Source of the DNA: Balneola sp.
GTDB lineage: Bacteria > Bacteroidota > Rhodothermia > Balneolales > Balneolaceae
Length of the DNA stretch: 64,000 nucleotides
Assembly: GCA_017643645.1 (NCBI GenBank)
Contig: JAEPNB010000005.1
Coordinates: 62,001-126,000, forward strand
Reading direction: 5' to 3'
Shown: positions 25,551 through 35,229 of the stretch, in pieces
Layout of the letters: each line of letters starts with the position of its first letter
Numbering within the stretch: the stretch's first letter is position 1
Notes under the pieces: model-generated
What the model was told of the DNA's origin: nothing
The model's input: only the letters and a program-made list of their open reading frames with translations
The model's database searches: none
Translations under genes and position numbers: made by a program

Positions 25551-28500
25551 TTACAAACCTACGTCTATACCAAACGTAATAGACTTAATTGCAGGAGTTG
25601 TGCTGTTTGCAAGGCCATTAATGTTTTGTTCAGGATCATAAAAGAGGTCCGAATCTCTGGTCCAGGTAAACAAGTTTGTTGCTCTTGTATACACTCTAAG
25701 ATTCTTGAGTCCAAATCTTGTAATATCATCCAAAGCGAAACTGTAAGCAATCGTTACATTTCTTAAACGGACATAAGAGCCATCATGTAACCATCTGCTA
25801 GAGTTTCCAACATTAGCATTATTGTTACCACCCCATTTGTGTTGTGGGAACTCTGAGTTTGGATTCTCCGGAGTCCAACGATTTTCGAAGGCATATGTAG
25901 AAGTACTACGAGGAGTTAAGCCACCATCTCCATGAATGAATCTTTCCTGAGATCCATATAAAAAGTTACCCCAAGAATAGGCGAACTGGGCATCAAAGTT
26001 AAAGTTTTTATAAAAAACTGAAGATTTGAAACCACCATAATGATCAGGAGTTGCTGATTTCCCTATGAAGAAACGCTCTGCATCATTGATATCACTGGTA
26101 GTAGCAGACCTTGTTTCGTCAGTATACCAGAGTGGTTGACCATTACTTGGATCTACACCAGCCCAATCATACAAGTAGTAAGATTGATAGTCCTTACCTT
26201 CTTCTCTTCTTTTAGTACCATCATTAAATGCTTCAGTAAGCTTTGTAACTTCATTTTTAATAAAGGTTGTATTAAATCCTATATCCCAGGAGAAATGAGT
26301 TTTTCTAATTAAGTTCAAATCTACAGTTAGTTCAAAGCCTTTGTTCTCTAACTCACCAGCGTTTTGAGTTACTTCATCGAATCCGGTTGTTCTGGAAAGT
26401 GGTACATTCAATAATAGGTCAGAAGATACTCTGGTAAAGTATTCAACAGTTGCTACTAACTTTTCAAACGCACCTATTTCTAAAGCAACGTTAAAGTTTT
26501 GCTGAGATTCCCATGTCAAACCGGGATTAGCGATCGAAACAGGAACACCACCGGGGCTTCCATCGTAATCTCTACCATAGCCGTATAACCCTCTGGAAGG
26601 GAAGTTTCCAATCTCTGCGTTACCAGTAGTTCCATAAGAAGTACGTAATTTAAGGAGATCAACTTCTTCCATATCGGCCAGGAACTCTTCGGTACTCATA
26701 TTCCATGCTAAACCAATAGAGTAAAAATTACCCCATCTTTCATCACTTCCGAATCGAGAAGAACCATCACGTCTGAGACTAAATTGTGCAATATACCTGC
26801 TATCATAGTCATAAATAAATCTACTAAAAACAGAAGCAAAGGTATACTTTGTTTGTGTTGCAGATGCATCATACGCCTCTGCAGCACTTGATAAAGTAAT
26901 AAGTTTTATGCTCGGGAAATTTTGACCATACCCATAAAAACTTTTTTGCTCAGATTGTTGAGCTTCATACCCAAGTAATACCTCGACATTATGAACACTG
27001 TTAAAGTTGTCGATATAGTTTAGCGTTTGAGTACCTGTCCAATCCAGGCGGGTTATCTCATTTTCCTGAGCATAACCACCAACATTTCTACCATTACCAT
27101 AACGTGGATTCTGGTACTGTGACTCTGTAACTTTGATTATATCTATGTTCCACTGGCTCTTTAGAATCAAGTTATCCAGAATTCTTGCCTGAGCAGAAAT
27201 ACTGTTATTCAATCTGATTTGTTGTGTATTTCTATTGTCATCACCACTCAAAGAACCAACCGGGTTATTACCTCCCATTGGAAAATAGTTTTTATGTTGG
27301 TCGTTAAACAAACCTGCTTCATTTTTTACAGGGATAAGCGGAGACAAAAGAAATGCATTGTAAACCGGGTTAGCCCAAGCAGAACCATCCGTCATGCCAT
27401 TTTGATCAGTTTGTGACAAAAGTAACTTATTAGAAACATCAATTTTATTATTTACTTTTACGTCTACATTTGCTCTACTCGCCAATCGATTAAAGTCATT
27501 TCCGATGATGTGACTTTCCTGATCGAAGAAGTTAGTAGATACAAAATAACGGGCTCCTTCATTACCACCTGAAAGACTTAAATCATAAGAATGATTGACA
27601 CCTGTTCTGGTAAGTTCATCTAACCAATCTGTATTGGTTGGTTTACCAGTAGAAGGGTCTGTAAGCTGTTGAAAACGATTATCTAAACGCTGTTGTGCTT
27701 CTGCCTGAGTCTCGCCTCTGTTCATATAACCTTCTAAGAAGAGTGTTGTGTACTGTTCAGCATTAAGTGGCTTTAATAATGAATTTGAAGCAACTCTGTT
27801 AAATCCTAGTTGAGATTTTATGCTTATTCGCGGATCTCCTGTTTTCCCACTTTTTGTTGTAACTAAAATTACTCCGTTTGCTCCCCTTGAACCATAGATA
27901 GCGGTGGAAGCAGCATCTTTAAGAACGGTTATATTTTCAATATCGTTTGGGTTCAAGGCCGTCATTACATTAGTGCTTCTATTCCCGTTATCATGAAGGG
28001 TAGCAATGCTACCGGAAGCCATTATTACTCCATCAATAACATATAGGGGCTCACTCGAAGCTGAAATTGAGCCAATACCACGAACTCTAACTTGAGTATT
28101 TGCTCCTGGAGCACCATCATTCGCAATTAGTTGAACTCCGGCAATATTACCCTGAATGGAATTTTCAAACGATGAAGTTGGGATTTGCTCGATGCTGGCA
28201 GAATTAACACTAGAAATTGAACCTACTAAAGACTCTCTTGACTGAACACCGTAACCTACTACAATAAGCTCGTCTAGCTCTTGCGCATCTTCTTCCATTT
28301 CAACGAATAATTCTGTCTGTCCATTCACTAAAACCTCTTTGGTTTTATACCCAATGGAACTAAACACTAAAACGTCATCTGCTTCTACATCTAAACTAAA
28401 TGAACCAGCGCCATTTGTAAATGTTCCTTTGAATTTACCTTTTACCTTGATATTTACACCGGCAAGAGGGTTGTCAGTTTCTGAATCGACAACGTTACCA

Positions 28501-28640
28501 ACTACCAGATAAATATCATTATCGCTATTTATTGCTGATGCGCTAGCATCGCTACTGAAGCCTGTGACCAATAACAACATTAATGTTACCACAGAACAAT
28601 AACTCAGAATCCTTCCTGAAAAGAATCGAAACTTTTTCAT
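25551..28640 (-). CDS. SusC/RagA-family TonB-dependent outer-membrane transporter
   Basis: The start at 28640 is chosen for its signal peptide (MKKFRFFSGRILSYC...). Residues about 45-120 are a carboxypeptidase-regulatory-like domain (VVGNVVDSETDNPLAGVNI), followed by the plug (VVGYGVQSRESLVGS, then IRGIGS-type VRVRGIGSIS) and a 22-strand barrel ending in SITFGIDVGL. No N-terminal STN domain is seen, so this transporter is probably not signal-transducing. With SusD it imports an oligomer across the outer membrane by TonB energy. The nearby GH13 amylase suggests alpha-glucans, an inference. Confidence 0.95.
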   Translation of the reverse strand: MKKFRFFSGRILSYCSVVTLMLLLVTGFSSDASASAINSDNDIYLVVGNVVDSETDNPLAGVNIKVKGKFKGTFTNGAGSFSLDVEADDVLVFSSIGYKTKEVLVNGQTELFVEMEEDAQELDELIVVGYGVQSRESLVGSISSVNSASIEQIPTSSFENSIQGNIAGVQLIANDGAPGANTQVRVRGIGSISASSEPLYVIDGVIMASGSIATLHDNGNRSTNVMTALNPNDIENITVLKDAASTAIYGSRGANGVILVTTKSGKTGDPRISIKSQLGFNRVASNSLLKPLNAEQYTTLFLEGYMNRGETQAEAQQRLDNRFQQLTDPSTGKPTNTDWLDELTRTGVNHSYDLSLSGGNEGARYFVSTNFFDQESHIIGNDFNRLASRANVDVKVNNKIDVSNKLLLSQTDQNGMTDGSAWANPVYNAFLLSPLIPVKNEAGLFNDQHKNYFPMGGNNPVGSLSGDDNRNTQQIRLNNSISAQARILDNLILKSQWNIDIIKVTESQYQNPRYGNGRNVGGYAQENEITRLDWTGTQTLNYIDNFNSVHNVEVLLGYEAQQSEQKSFYGYGQNFPSIKLITLSSAAEAYDASATQTKYTFASVFSRFIYDYDSRYIAQFSLRRDGSSRFGSDERWGNFYSIGLAWNMSTEEFLADMEEVDLLKLRTSYGTTGNAEIGNFPSRGLYGYGRDYDGSPGGVPVSIANPGLTWESQQNFNVALEIGAFEKLVATVEYFTRVSSDLLLNVPLSRTTGFDEVTQNAGELENKGFELTVDLNLIRKTHFSWDIGFNTTFIKNEVTKLTEAFNDGTKRREEGKDYQSYYLYDWAGVDPSNGQPLWYTDETRSATTSDINDAERFFIGKSATPDHYGGFKSSVFYKNFNFDAQFAYSWGNFLYGSQERFIHGDGGLTPRSTSTYAFENRWTPENPNSEFPQHKWGGNNNANVGNSSRWLHDGSYVRLRNVTIAYSFALDDITRFGLKNLRVYTRATNLFTWTRDSDLFYDPEQNINGLANSTTPAIKSITFGIDVGL

Positions 28641-28956
28641 GAGCACTATATTAATTAATATTTGTTGATTAAAAGTGAAGATGCTGTCCAAACAACTTCA
28701 ACCAGTTCTGAATATTAATTAATCTTAATATATATTAAAAAAAATATGTTCGGGGTGAAATTATTTGCTTTATATAATAGTTATTATTAGTCATAGAGAC
28801 TGTGATAACAGAAAAGGAAAAAACTTATTTTTAGAAATATTGATGATTTTGAGAAAATTATTTTGATATGGCTGAGCTTAGGGCACTAAAAAGATCTTAA
28901 AAACGTTAACGAAGGTTGCTTAAGATTTAAATCGAAAAGCAAGGCTTTGCTTTAAA
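28641..28956. other. AT-rich upstream region of susC
   Basis: The region contains two perfect AT palindromes, ATTAATTAAT (28714-28723) and TTAATATATATTAA (28725-28738), about 75-100 bp upstream of the susC start and in a position where a promoter or operator would be expected. No gene is seen. Reading on, the 3' end of a tiny lipoprotein ORF begins at 28957. Confidence 0.45.
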
Positions 28957-29091
28957 CTAATTACTATAATCTTTTTCGGTCTTGGTTAATTCTCTGAGCA
29001 GTTCAGCACCGCCTGAATCGGAAATGGGTCCGGAACAAGAAATGAATAATAGTATGGTAAATAATGGAAGCTTTAAGAGTTTCAAAATCAT
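28957..29091 (-). CDS. Very small predicted lipoprotein (44 residues)
   Basis: A frame below the usual length cut-off reads MILKLLKLPLFTILLFISCS and continues GPISDSGGAELLRELTKTEKDYSN. It has a hydrophobic N-terminus and a lipobox FISC, followed by a short acidic tail. The signal suggests a real secreted peptide. It could also be a pseudogene or the decayed start of a larger lipoprotein. A GTG two codons upstream is an alternative start. Its position between SusC and the sigma-factor pair hints at a regulatory or accessory role, but I cannot tell. Confidence 0.45.
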   Translation of the reverse strand: MILKLLKLPLFTILLFISCSGPISDSGGAELLRELTKTEKDYSN

Positions 29092-29266
29092 TTTGTTCAC
29101 TGATACTTAAACATAATGAAAATAAGCTATTATTATGTGGCATCTTTATTTTAACCTCTTTGACACCCAATTTTACTATTTCCGGTGATCTGTGTAGAAA
29201 TCATTCCCCCGCACATCTATTTTGATACCAAAAAACTTACGAGCAGTCGGGGAGGTCAGGAAAGAC
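29092..29266. other. Intergenic region with no recognised feature
   Basis: 175 bp between the tiny lipoprotein and the sigma-factor partner. I see no gene, RNA or strong hairpin. Confidence 0.4.
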
Positions 29267-30148
29267 TCAGTTTTCTTGGTCTTTTTGTTTCTTCATTTCC
29301 TGCTTTTTGACTTCTCTCAACTTTAAAGCTTTTATTTCTTCCGCACTCATATTCTTTGATTTCTCAGAAAGAGGTCTATCAGGTGACAGATCATTGTGTA
29401 GAGATTCGATTGATTTCTTTGTTTGGTACTGAGCATCTCCGTTTGGCTCGTATTTGATCTCGAAATCATTCACATTCTCAGTTGCATCGATCAGGCTTAT
29501 TTCAACATAGCGATTGCCATCTTCGTCTGTTCTGATCTTTGCATCACCGTGCATTCGCTCGCTGTTTTCATGTAAAAATCGGTTAATCCTGACTGCGATC
29601 TCATCCTCACTGATTTCCTTTTTTACTTTAAGATCAAAAGTGTGCAGAGCTGACTCAAACACTGTTCGCTCAACAGTTTCTTCAATTGGTAGAATTTCCA
29701 GTGATTGAAAATCGAATATACTTGCTAAAGCACTCTTCTTTTCTTCAGCTACCCGAAAGTCAGCTTTGGGAAGCACCATCACTACTTCTGTGAGTTTATC
29801 GCCGTTAGTTTCGCCGGTTTGTTCATGCTCTATTAAAACCTGGCTGATACTTACTTGCGAAGGATCCAAGCCTGCTTCTTCAAATCTTAAACCAAAATTG
29901 GATTTAGTCTTAGATTCTATTTCCGGTGCAAACCCTTTGATCATATACCCAATTTCTTCTTCGTGTTGCACGGGAACAGTACAGGCTATTAAAATCAGGG
30001 TTGTAAAAATTAAGGACGCTGCAATTTTATAGAGTGATTTCATTTTTCTGGGTTTTGAATTGTTGTTTTCTAACCAATCACCCAAATTCTCAAAAGAAGA
30101 ATTGTGCTTTGTATTTTTTAACTGATCGAAAGCTTCCGGCAGGTTCAT
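29267..30148 (-). CDS. Membrane-anchored partner of the ECF sigma factor (putative anti-sigma)
   Basis: The start at 30148 follows the sigma-factor stop by 4 bases; a longer frame would overlap it by about 100 bases. The N-terminal ~35 residues are cytoplasmic (MNLPEAFDQL... WLENNN), a single membrane helix is at about 40-57 and ends in a cysteine (LILIAC), and the rest is periplasmic with a charged, coiled-coil-like C-terminus (KALKLREVKKQEMKKQ). This is the layout of an anti-sigma factor. No FecR domain or known ASD is recognised, so the role is inferred from order and topology. Confidence 0.7.
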   Translation of the reverse strand: MNLPEAFDQLKNTKHNSSFENLGDWLENNNSKPRKMKSLYKIAASLIFTTLILIACTVPVQHEEEIGYMIKGFAPEIESKTKSNFGLRFEEAGLDPSQVSISQVLIEHEQTGETNGDKLTEVVMVLPKADFRVAEEKKSALASIFDFQSLEILPIEETVERTVFESALHTFDLKVKKEISEDEIAVRINRFLHENSERMHGDAKIRTDEDGNRYVEISLIDATENVNDFEIKYEPNGDAQYQTKKSIESLHNDLSPDRPLSEKSKNMSAEEIKALKLREVKKQEMKKQKDQEN

Positions 30149-30152
30149 ATTA

Positions 30153-30773
30153 TCACCCAATGGATTTAATTTCTTTGATAACTTTAGCGGTTTCATGGTA
30201 TAGATCTTTGGTTGTTCTTTGAGACTTGAGAAGTATTTCTGGAGACGCAACATGTTGCGTCCTTACAGTTTCTTCCTCAAGCGTTACCATGAACTCCTTT
30301 AACTTTTTTCTGGTCCGGCTTAACCGGGATTTTATAGTCGATTCACTTTTCTCATTTTGTATTTTGGTAATCTCCTCGATGGAAAAACCACCAATTTCAA
30401 ACAGAAGAATTGCAGCGCGTTCTTTTTTGCTGATTTTAGATAAAGCCGCGATCAGTATTTGATTGTCCTCAAAGAAACTATCTTCAAAGACCTGAAACGC
30501 TGCTTTACCATCCTCAGAATCCAGCGACACAAACCTGCTCCAAAACGGCTTGCGAACCGAGTTATAAAAAGTCCTTGTTATGATATGAAAGAACCAGCTT
30601 TTAAAGCTTGCTTTGTTTTTAAGAGCTTCAAAATTTTCAAAGGCTTTCAACAGTGATTGTTGCATCACATCTTCAGCTTCTGATTTTGACGCACCCGAGC
30701 ATAAAGCTCTGCAATAATTAACCGCATCATTATAATGAGGTTTCAATAAGTCAGTAAATTCAGAATCAGACAC
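30153..30773 (-). CDS. ECF-type RNA polymerase sigma factor
   Basis: 206 residues with the sigma-2 region (FTDLLKPHYNDAVNYCRALC, SEAEDVMQQSLLKAFENF, FKSWFFHIITRTFYNSVR) and the sigma-4 helix-turn-helix (LSKISKKERAAILLFEIGGFSIEEITKIQN...ESTIKSRLSRTRKKL). A C-terminal extension of about 45 residues beyond region 4 is somewhat long. It lies upstream of the putative membrane anti-sigma factor and 165 bp from the divergent GH13 gene. Confidence 0.93.
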   Translation of the reverse strand: MSDSEFTDLLKPHYNDAVNYCRALCSGASKSEAEDVMQQSLLKAFENFEALKNKASFKSWFFHIITRTFYNSVRKPFWSRFVSLDSEDGKAAFQVFEDSFFEDNQILIAALSKISKKERAAILLFEIGGFSIEEITKIQNEKSESTIKSRLSRTRKKLKEFMVTLEEETVRTQHVASPEILLKSQRTTKDLYHETAKVIKEIKSIG

Positions 30774-30937
30774 AGATCGTTTTTAGGAATTCATGTTTGC
30801 GCGCATTCACCCATAAGACACATCAACTCATTAAAAAGTCGCAAAGTATTTTCTAAACGACTAAATGTAAGCACTTTCATAAGAATCTCTCTTTCAGGTT
30901 CATTATTATCTATTCGACCAATAATTGATATTCACAT

Positions 30938-32791
30938 ATGAAAGCAGGCTACTCTCTACTCCTAATTCTTCTATTCCTGATCCCTGATTCTAAAGCTCAG
31001 GATGTAAAAGTCATCGATCCTCCTTTCTGGTGGGCAAATATGCCGGTTACTGAACTACAAATTCAGTTGTATGGTGAAAATATCGGCTCATACAGAGCGT
31101 CAGTTAATTATGACGGAGTTGAGATTAAACGTCAGATAGCTGTTGACTCTCCAAACTATCTGTTTATCTATTTAGATATTTCCGAAAAGGCAGAAGTTGG
31201 CAAATTGGATATTATTCTTAAAAATGGAGATAAATCCATTACAGTTCCTTATGAACTTTTAGAAAGAGAACCTGCAGAAGGACGATATCAGGGATTCGAT
31301 TCAAGAGATGTGATCTATTTAATGATGCCTGATCGTTTTGCTAACGGAAACCCGGACAATGATACCATTGAAGGAATGCTGGAATCTGCTGACCGTTCCA
31401 ATCCTCAGCGCCGACAAGGAGGAGATATTCAGGGCGTTGTTGAAAATCTTGATTATATCAAAGATCTGGGAGTTTCAGCAGTTTGGTTTACTCCGCTTTT
31501 CGAAAATGACATGACAACCAAATATGGTGCTTATCACGGATACGCCGCTACAGACCTGTATAAAGTGGACCGGAGATTTGGAAGCAATGAAGAATATAAA
31601 GCCATGATAGAAACCGTTCATGAGAATGGGATGAAAGTTATCATGGATATGATTCACAATCATATAGGAGATCAGCACTGGTGGATGAAAGACCTGCCAA
31701 CCAAAGATTGGGTTCATGATTTTGAAAAACTAGGCCAAACAAATTTCAGAGGTTCCGTCGCTTCCGATCCATACGCATCTGAATTTGATTCACGGAAATT
31801 AGTTGATGGCTGGTTTGTTCCTGAGATGCCTGATCTGAATCAAGACAATGAATTGCTGACAGATTATTTGATCCAAAATACACTTTGGTGGATCGAGTAT
31901 ACCGGCGTTGATGGAATCCGAATGGATACCTATGTATATCCGGATAAAGATTATATGGCTCGTTGGTCAAAGGAAGTGCTGGAAGCTTACCCCACATTTA
32001 ATATCGTAGGAGAGGCTTGGGTAAATACCGTTGCCGGTGAAGCTTATTGGCAAGAGGATAAAGACGGAGTTGATGACGGATATGATTCTGAATTACCAAG
32101 TTTAACTGATTTCCAATTCGCCTTTGCCGTTCGTAAAGCATTCAATGAAGACTTTGGCTGGACAGAAGGCCTTAGCCAATTGTATTATGTGCTTTCTCAG
32201 GATTTTTTGTATTCAGATCCTATGAAAAATGTGACCTTTCTTGATAATCATGATATGAGTCGATTTTTTGAGCACATCGGAAAACGGGAAGCCGAATTTA
32301 AAATGGCTCTTGCATGGCTGATGACTACACGCGGAACTCCTCAGATCTATTACGGAACCGAGCTTTTGATGGGGCATGAAAACCGCGGTGGAGATGATGA
32401 AGTTTGGAGACAAACTATGCCGGGTGGTTTTCCAAATGATTCTCGTTCTGTATTCACAAGAGAAGGCAGAACTCAAAAAGAAAATGAAATTCATGAGTAC
32501 ACTAAGAAATTAATTCACTGGAGAAATTCTTCTCCTGCTATCCACGAAGGCAAACTGGTACACTTTATTCCTCAGGATAATGTATATGTATATTTCAGAG
32601 TTCATAAAGATCAAACTGTTATGGTTGTTATGAATAACAGTGAGGAAAACAAAACCATGGAACGGTTAAGGTTTGCCGAAATTCTGGATCAATTTAAAAC
32701 CGGACAAAATGTGATGAACAACAAAACTATTGACCTTTCAGATAACTTTTCGGTTGACGCTAAAAAAACTGTTATTCTGGAATTAAGGTAA
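30938..32791 (+). CDS. Secreted GH13 alpha-amylase / cyclomaltodextrinase-like enzyme
   Basis: 617 residues with a signal peptide (cleaved near KAQD). An N-terminal beta-sandwich (about 22-115) as in neopullulanase-type enzymes is followed by the GH13 barrel with VWFTPLFEND, VIMDMIHNHIGDQH, GIRMDTY (nucleophile D about 330), VGEAWV (acid/base E about 359) and FLDNHDMSRF (D about 438), then a C-terminal beta domain. It would cut starch, pullulan or cyclodextrins outside the cytoplasm. SusC/SusD on the other strand nearby may feed on the products. Confidence 0.92.
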   Translation: MKAGYSLLLILLFLIPDSKAQDVKVIDPPFWWANMPVTELQIQLYGENIGSYRASVNYDGVEIKRQIAVDSPNYLFIYLDISEKAEVGKLDIILKNGDKSITVPYELLEREPAEGRYQGFDSRDVIYLMMPDRFANGNPDNDTIEGMLESADRSNPQRRQGGDIQGVVENLDYIKDLGVSAVWFTPLFENDMTTKYGAYHGYAATDLYKVDRRFGSNEEYKAMIETVHENGMKVIMDMIHNHIGDQHWWMKDLPTKDWVHDFEKLGQTNFRGSVASDPYASEFDSRKLVDGWFVPEMPDLNQDNELLTDYLIQNTLWWIEYTGVDGIRMDTYVYPDKDYMARWSKEVLEAYPTFNIVGEAWVNTVAGEAYWQEDKDGVDDGYDSELPSLTDFQFAFAVRKAFNEDFGWTEGLSQLYYVLSQDFLYSDPMKNVTFLDNHDMSRFFEHIGKREAEFKMALAWLMTTRGTPQIYYGTELLMGHENRGGDDEVWRQTMPGGFPNDSRSVFTREGRTQKENEIHEYTKKLIHWRNSSPAIHEGKLVHFIPQDNVYVYFRVHKDQTVMVVMNNSEENKTMERLRFAEILDQFKTGQNVMNNKTIDLSDNFSVDAKKTVILELR

Positions 32792-32852
32792 TTTCTCTTT
32801 TCATTTTTGGAACTTTTGAGCTGTTTTCAGTTACAAACATCAAAAGTTTGCT

Positions 32853-34256
32853 ATGGAAAAAGAGAATTATATCTGTCCTGGTTGTGGTAGAATCAGGCAG
32901 GCACCTTCTACTCAGAGTATTGCACGTTGCAGCCTTTGCGGAACAACCGTTGAAAAGATTAAAGGCGTTTGGGAAGAAAACTCAATTGAAACCGAGAAAA
33001 CTAGTTTTGATCCTGTTCAATTTCTAACCGGTGTCGTTTTTATTCTCCTCGGTTTCTTTCTGATTGTTCCTGTTTCAAACTCCTCTTGGGGAACCCCCAT
33101 ATTAAACCAATCATTTTTGTTCTGGGGAATTGTATCTGTATTTGTAATCAGTACCATTACACTGATAATCGGGTTTATGATTAAGCGAAAACATGCATAC
33201 CTGATTTTACGCTATTCTTTACTTTTCGTATTTGCCGCCCTTATAAGATTGAGTTTTGTAGAAAATTCTCTTCCGTTTATGCAGTCTGAGATTTACAATC
33301 CTCCAACTGATAAATCAGAAGTCACAACGGATTCTTTATTGAATAATCAGCCTCTATATACCAGCCGGGAACTTAAAGACCTTAGCCTTTTATTTTTTGA
33401 TCTTATGACAGACAAAGATCTCGTAAACGACATTGATAGCAGCCCCAACCTGAATGTTAAGAAAACATTGGATACCTCAGAAAATAATTATGATTACGAG
33501 ATCATCCCTTCCGAAATAAACGATCGTTTTCCGAATGGATTCAGAATTACCATCCGGGATATTGCAGAGGTCAATCTTCAGAATCAATACTATAGAGAAC
33601 GAGCCGGAGGTTTAGGGCTAAAAATAACGAACAAGAACGATGCTGTTGCCTTAAAAGATGAAATTGTACAACGGTTTGAAAGCAATTATGAGTTATTTGA
33701 ATCTACTCCTCAACCTGATAATAACCACTGGATTTCTATAAAGGGAGAAAACTACTATTGGGTTCGGTTTCTGACTTTAGATCAGGATTTTATGATTCTG
33801 GAGATCATTCGTTATATGGATGACGCGAACGCCCGTCAACATAAAAATGTGATGGAACAAGTAAATAAAGCAGTAGCATCAAAGAGTTTCTCCCCAAAAC
33901 CTCTCTCTCCTCAGGAAGCATTTGCTTGCAAGAAAAGCGCTGAAGAGCTAGATATCAAAAAAAATCGATTGGATGACCTCGAACTTAGACTTACCTATCT
34001 CGACTTTGGAGATCCCAAATCTGAAGAACACCTTCAGAAAGAGCGCTTATTTACTAAGCTGTCACAGGATTATCAGTTGGACTTGAAACTATATCAATCC
34101 GGTTGTACAGACAGCGTTTCATTAGACTTTTCAACTTTTGAACAGGTTTGCAACTCTTATGATCTGATGAACAAAACAGCATCAGAACCTTCCTCACAGC
34201 CGGGAAACAGATTTTGCAAAGGATTTCCGGATTACGCTCTCAGAATTCAAAGCTAA
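32853..34256 (+). CDS. Zinc-ribbon membrane protein of unknown function
   Basis: 467 residues. The N-terminus YICPGCGRIRQ...ARCSLCG is a CxxC/CxxC zinc ribbon, then three membrane helices at about 53-73, 86-107 and 115-133, and a long C-terminal domain with a helical segment (KKSAEELDIKKNRLDDLELR). No family is recognised. The zinc ribbon plus helices resembles DUF3667-like architecture only superficially. Likely its own unit upstream of a secreted protein. Confidence 0.6.
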   Translation: MEKENYICPGCGRIRQAPSTQSIARCSLCGTTVEKIKGVWEENSIETEKTSFDPVQFLTGVVFILLGFFLIVPVSNSSWGTPILNQSFLFWGIVSVFVISTITLIIGFMIKRKHAYLILRYSLLFVFAALIRLSFVENSLPFMQSEIYNPPTDKSEVTTDSLLNNQPLYTSRELKDLSLLFFDLMTDKDLVNDIDSSPNLNVKKTLDTSENNYDYEIIPSEINDRFPNGFRITIRDIAEVNLQNQYYRERAGGLGLKITNKNDAVALKDEIVQRFESNYELFESTPQPDNNHWISIKGENYYWVRFLTLDQDFMILEIIRYMDDANARQHKNVMEQVNKAVASKSFSPKPLSPQEAFACKKSAEELDIKKNRLDDLELRLTYLDFGDPKSEEHLQKERLFTKLSQDYQLDLKLYQSGCTDSVSLDFSTFEQVCNSYDLMNKTASEPSSQPGNRFCKGFPDYALRIQS

Positions 34257-34323
34257 GTATTTGATTTAACTTTTTCGTACTCTTGTAAGGGTACTTATTC
34301 TTTTAATAAAATCACTTTTGATC

Positions 34324-35229
34324 ATGAAAAAATTTCTTTCGCTATCCATAATTTTGACTTCTGTGGCAAGCATAGCAACAGCCCAGATTAACCTTAATTA
34401 CAGTGTCAATTCCGGCACCACCTATTCAACAAAAGTGGTTTTTGAGCAAGATATCTCTCAAACTATTATGGGGCAATCTCAAAATGTTGACAGCGATCAA
34501 GGCTACGGAATCGAGCTTACTTTTACTGACTATGAAGATGGCAAATACACCGTTAAAATGGTTTATAATAGTATCATGATAAATCAACCGATGGCAGGCT
34601 TGAGTTATGACTCTGAAACAGCAACATCAGAACCTACAGGACCGGCTAAAGCCATCGCTTCGGTTCTGGGTAAAGAACTTCAGTTCACCTTAAGCAAAAA
34701 AGGAGAAGTTTCGAACATCACAGGTTTTGAAGCGATGCTGGATTCTATGGCGGCAAATATGGGTATCACAGATGAAGCTCAGGCATCTCTTTTTAAGTCT
34801 CAAATGTCTTCGCAATACAATACGCAGTCAATGAAAGATCAACTTAAACGGACATTGATCATTTTTCCGGACAGGGAACTGAATAAAGGAGATACATGGA
34901 CGGAAGATCAATCTGTTACTTCTCCTATTGCCATGAATATCCAAACTACATATGAAGTTGCAGGCTATGATGATGATACAGTAACTTTGAACATTTCTTC
35001 AGATATTTTTACTGAAGGCGATGAAATGAATATGGGTGGAGCAACCATGACTCCGGACCTTTCGGGAATTCAATCGGGGACTATTACAATAGATAGAAAT
35101 ACAGGTTTTGTTTTAAGCGCCGGTCATGAGCAGCTCATTTCAGGAGTTATGAACATGACTTCTCCTCAGGAGATGGAAATACCTATGGAAATTTCAGGGA
35201 AAACTGAAGTGGAAGGTTCTGTTAAATGA
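34324..35229 (+). CDS. Secreted DUF6263-like protein
   Basis: The second ATG is taken as start to begin the signal peptide MKKFLSLSIILTSVASIATA. The 301-residue product is beta-rich, with repeated YxVKMVYNSI and a LNKGDTWTEDQSV segment typical of DUF6263-type secreted proteins of Bacteroidota. Function unknown. Its stop TGA directly abuts the convergent stop of the next gene, the six bases TGATCA being shared by both ends. Confidence 0.65.
   Translation: MKKFLSLSIILTSVASIATAQINLNYSVNSGTTYSTKVVFEQDISQTIMGQSQNVDSDQGYGIELTFTDYEDGKYTVKMVYNSIMINQPMAGLSYDSETATSEPTGPAKAIASVLGKELQFTLSKKGEVSNITGFEAMLDSMAANMGITDEAQASLFKSQMSSQYNTQSMKDQLKRTLIIFPDRELNKGDTWTEDQSVTSPIAMNIQTTYEVAGYDDDTVTLNISSDIFTEGDEMNMGGATMTPDLSGIQSGTITIDRNTGFVLSAGHEQLISGVMNMTSPQEMEIPMEISGKTEVEGSVK

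Noticed and set aside
30149..30253. Longer start for the anti-sigma-like protein
   Set aside because: It would overlap the sigma-factor gene by about 100 bp; the ATG at 30148 follows its stop directly.
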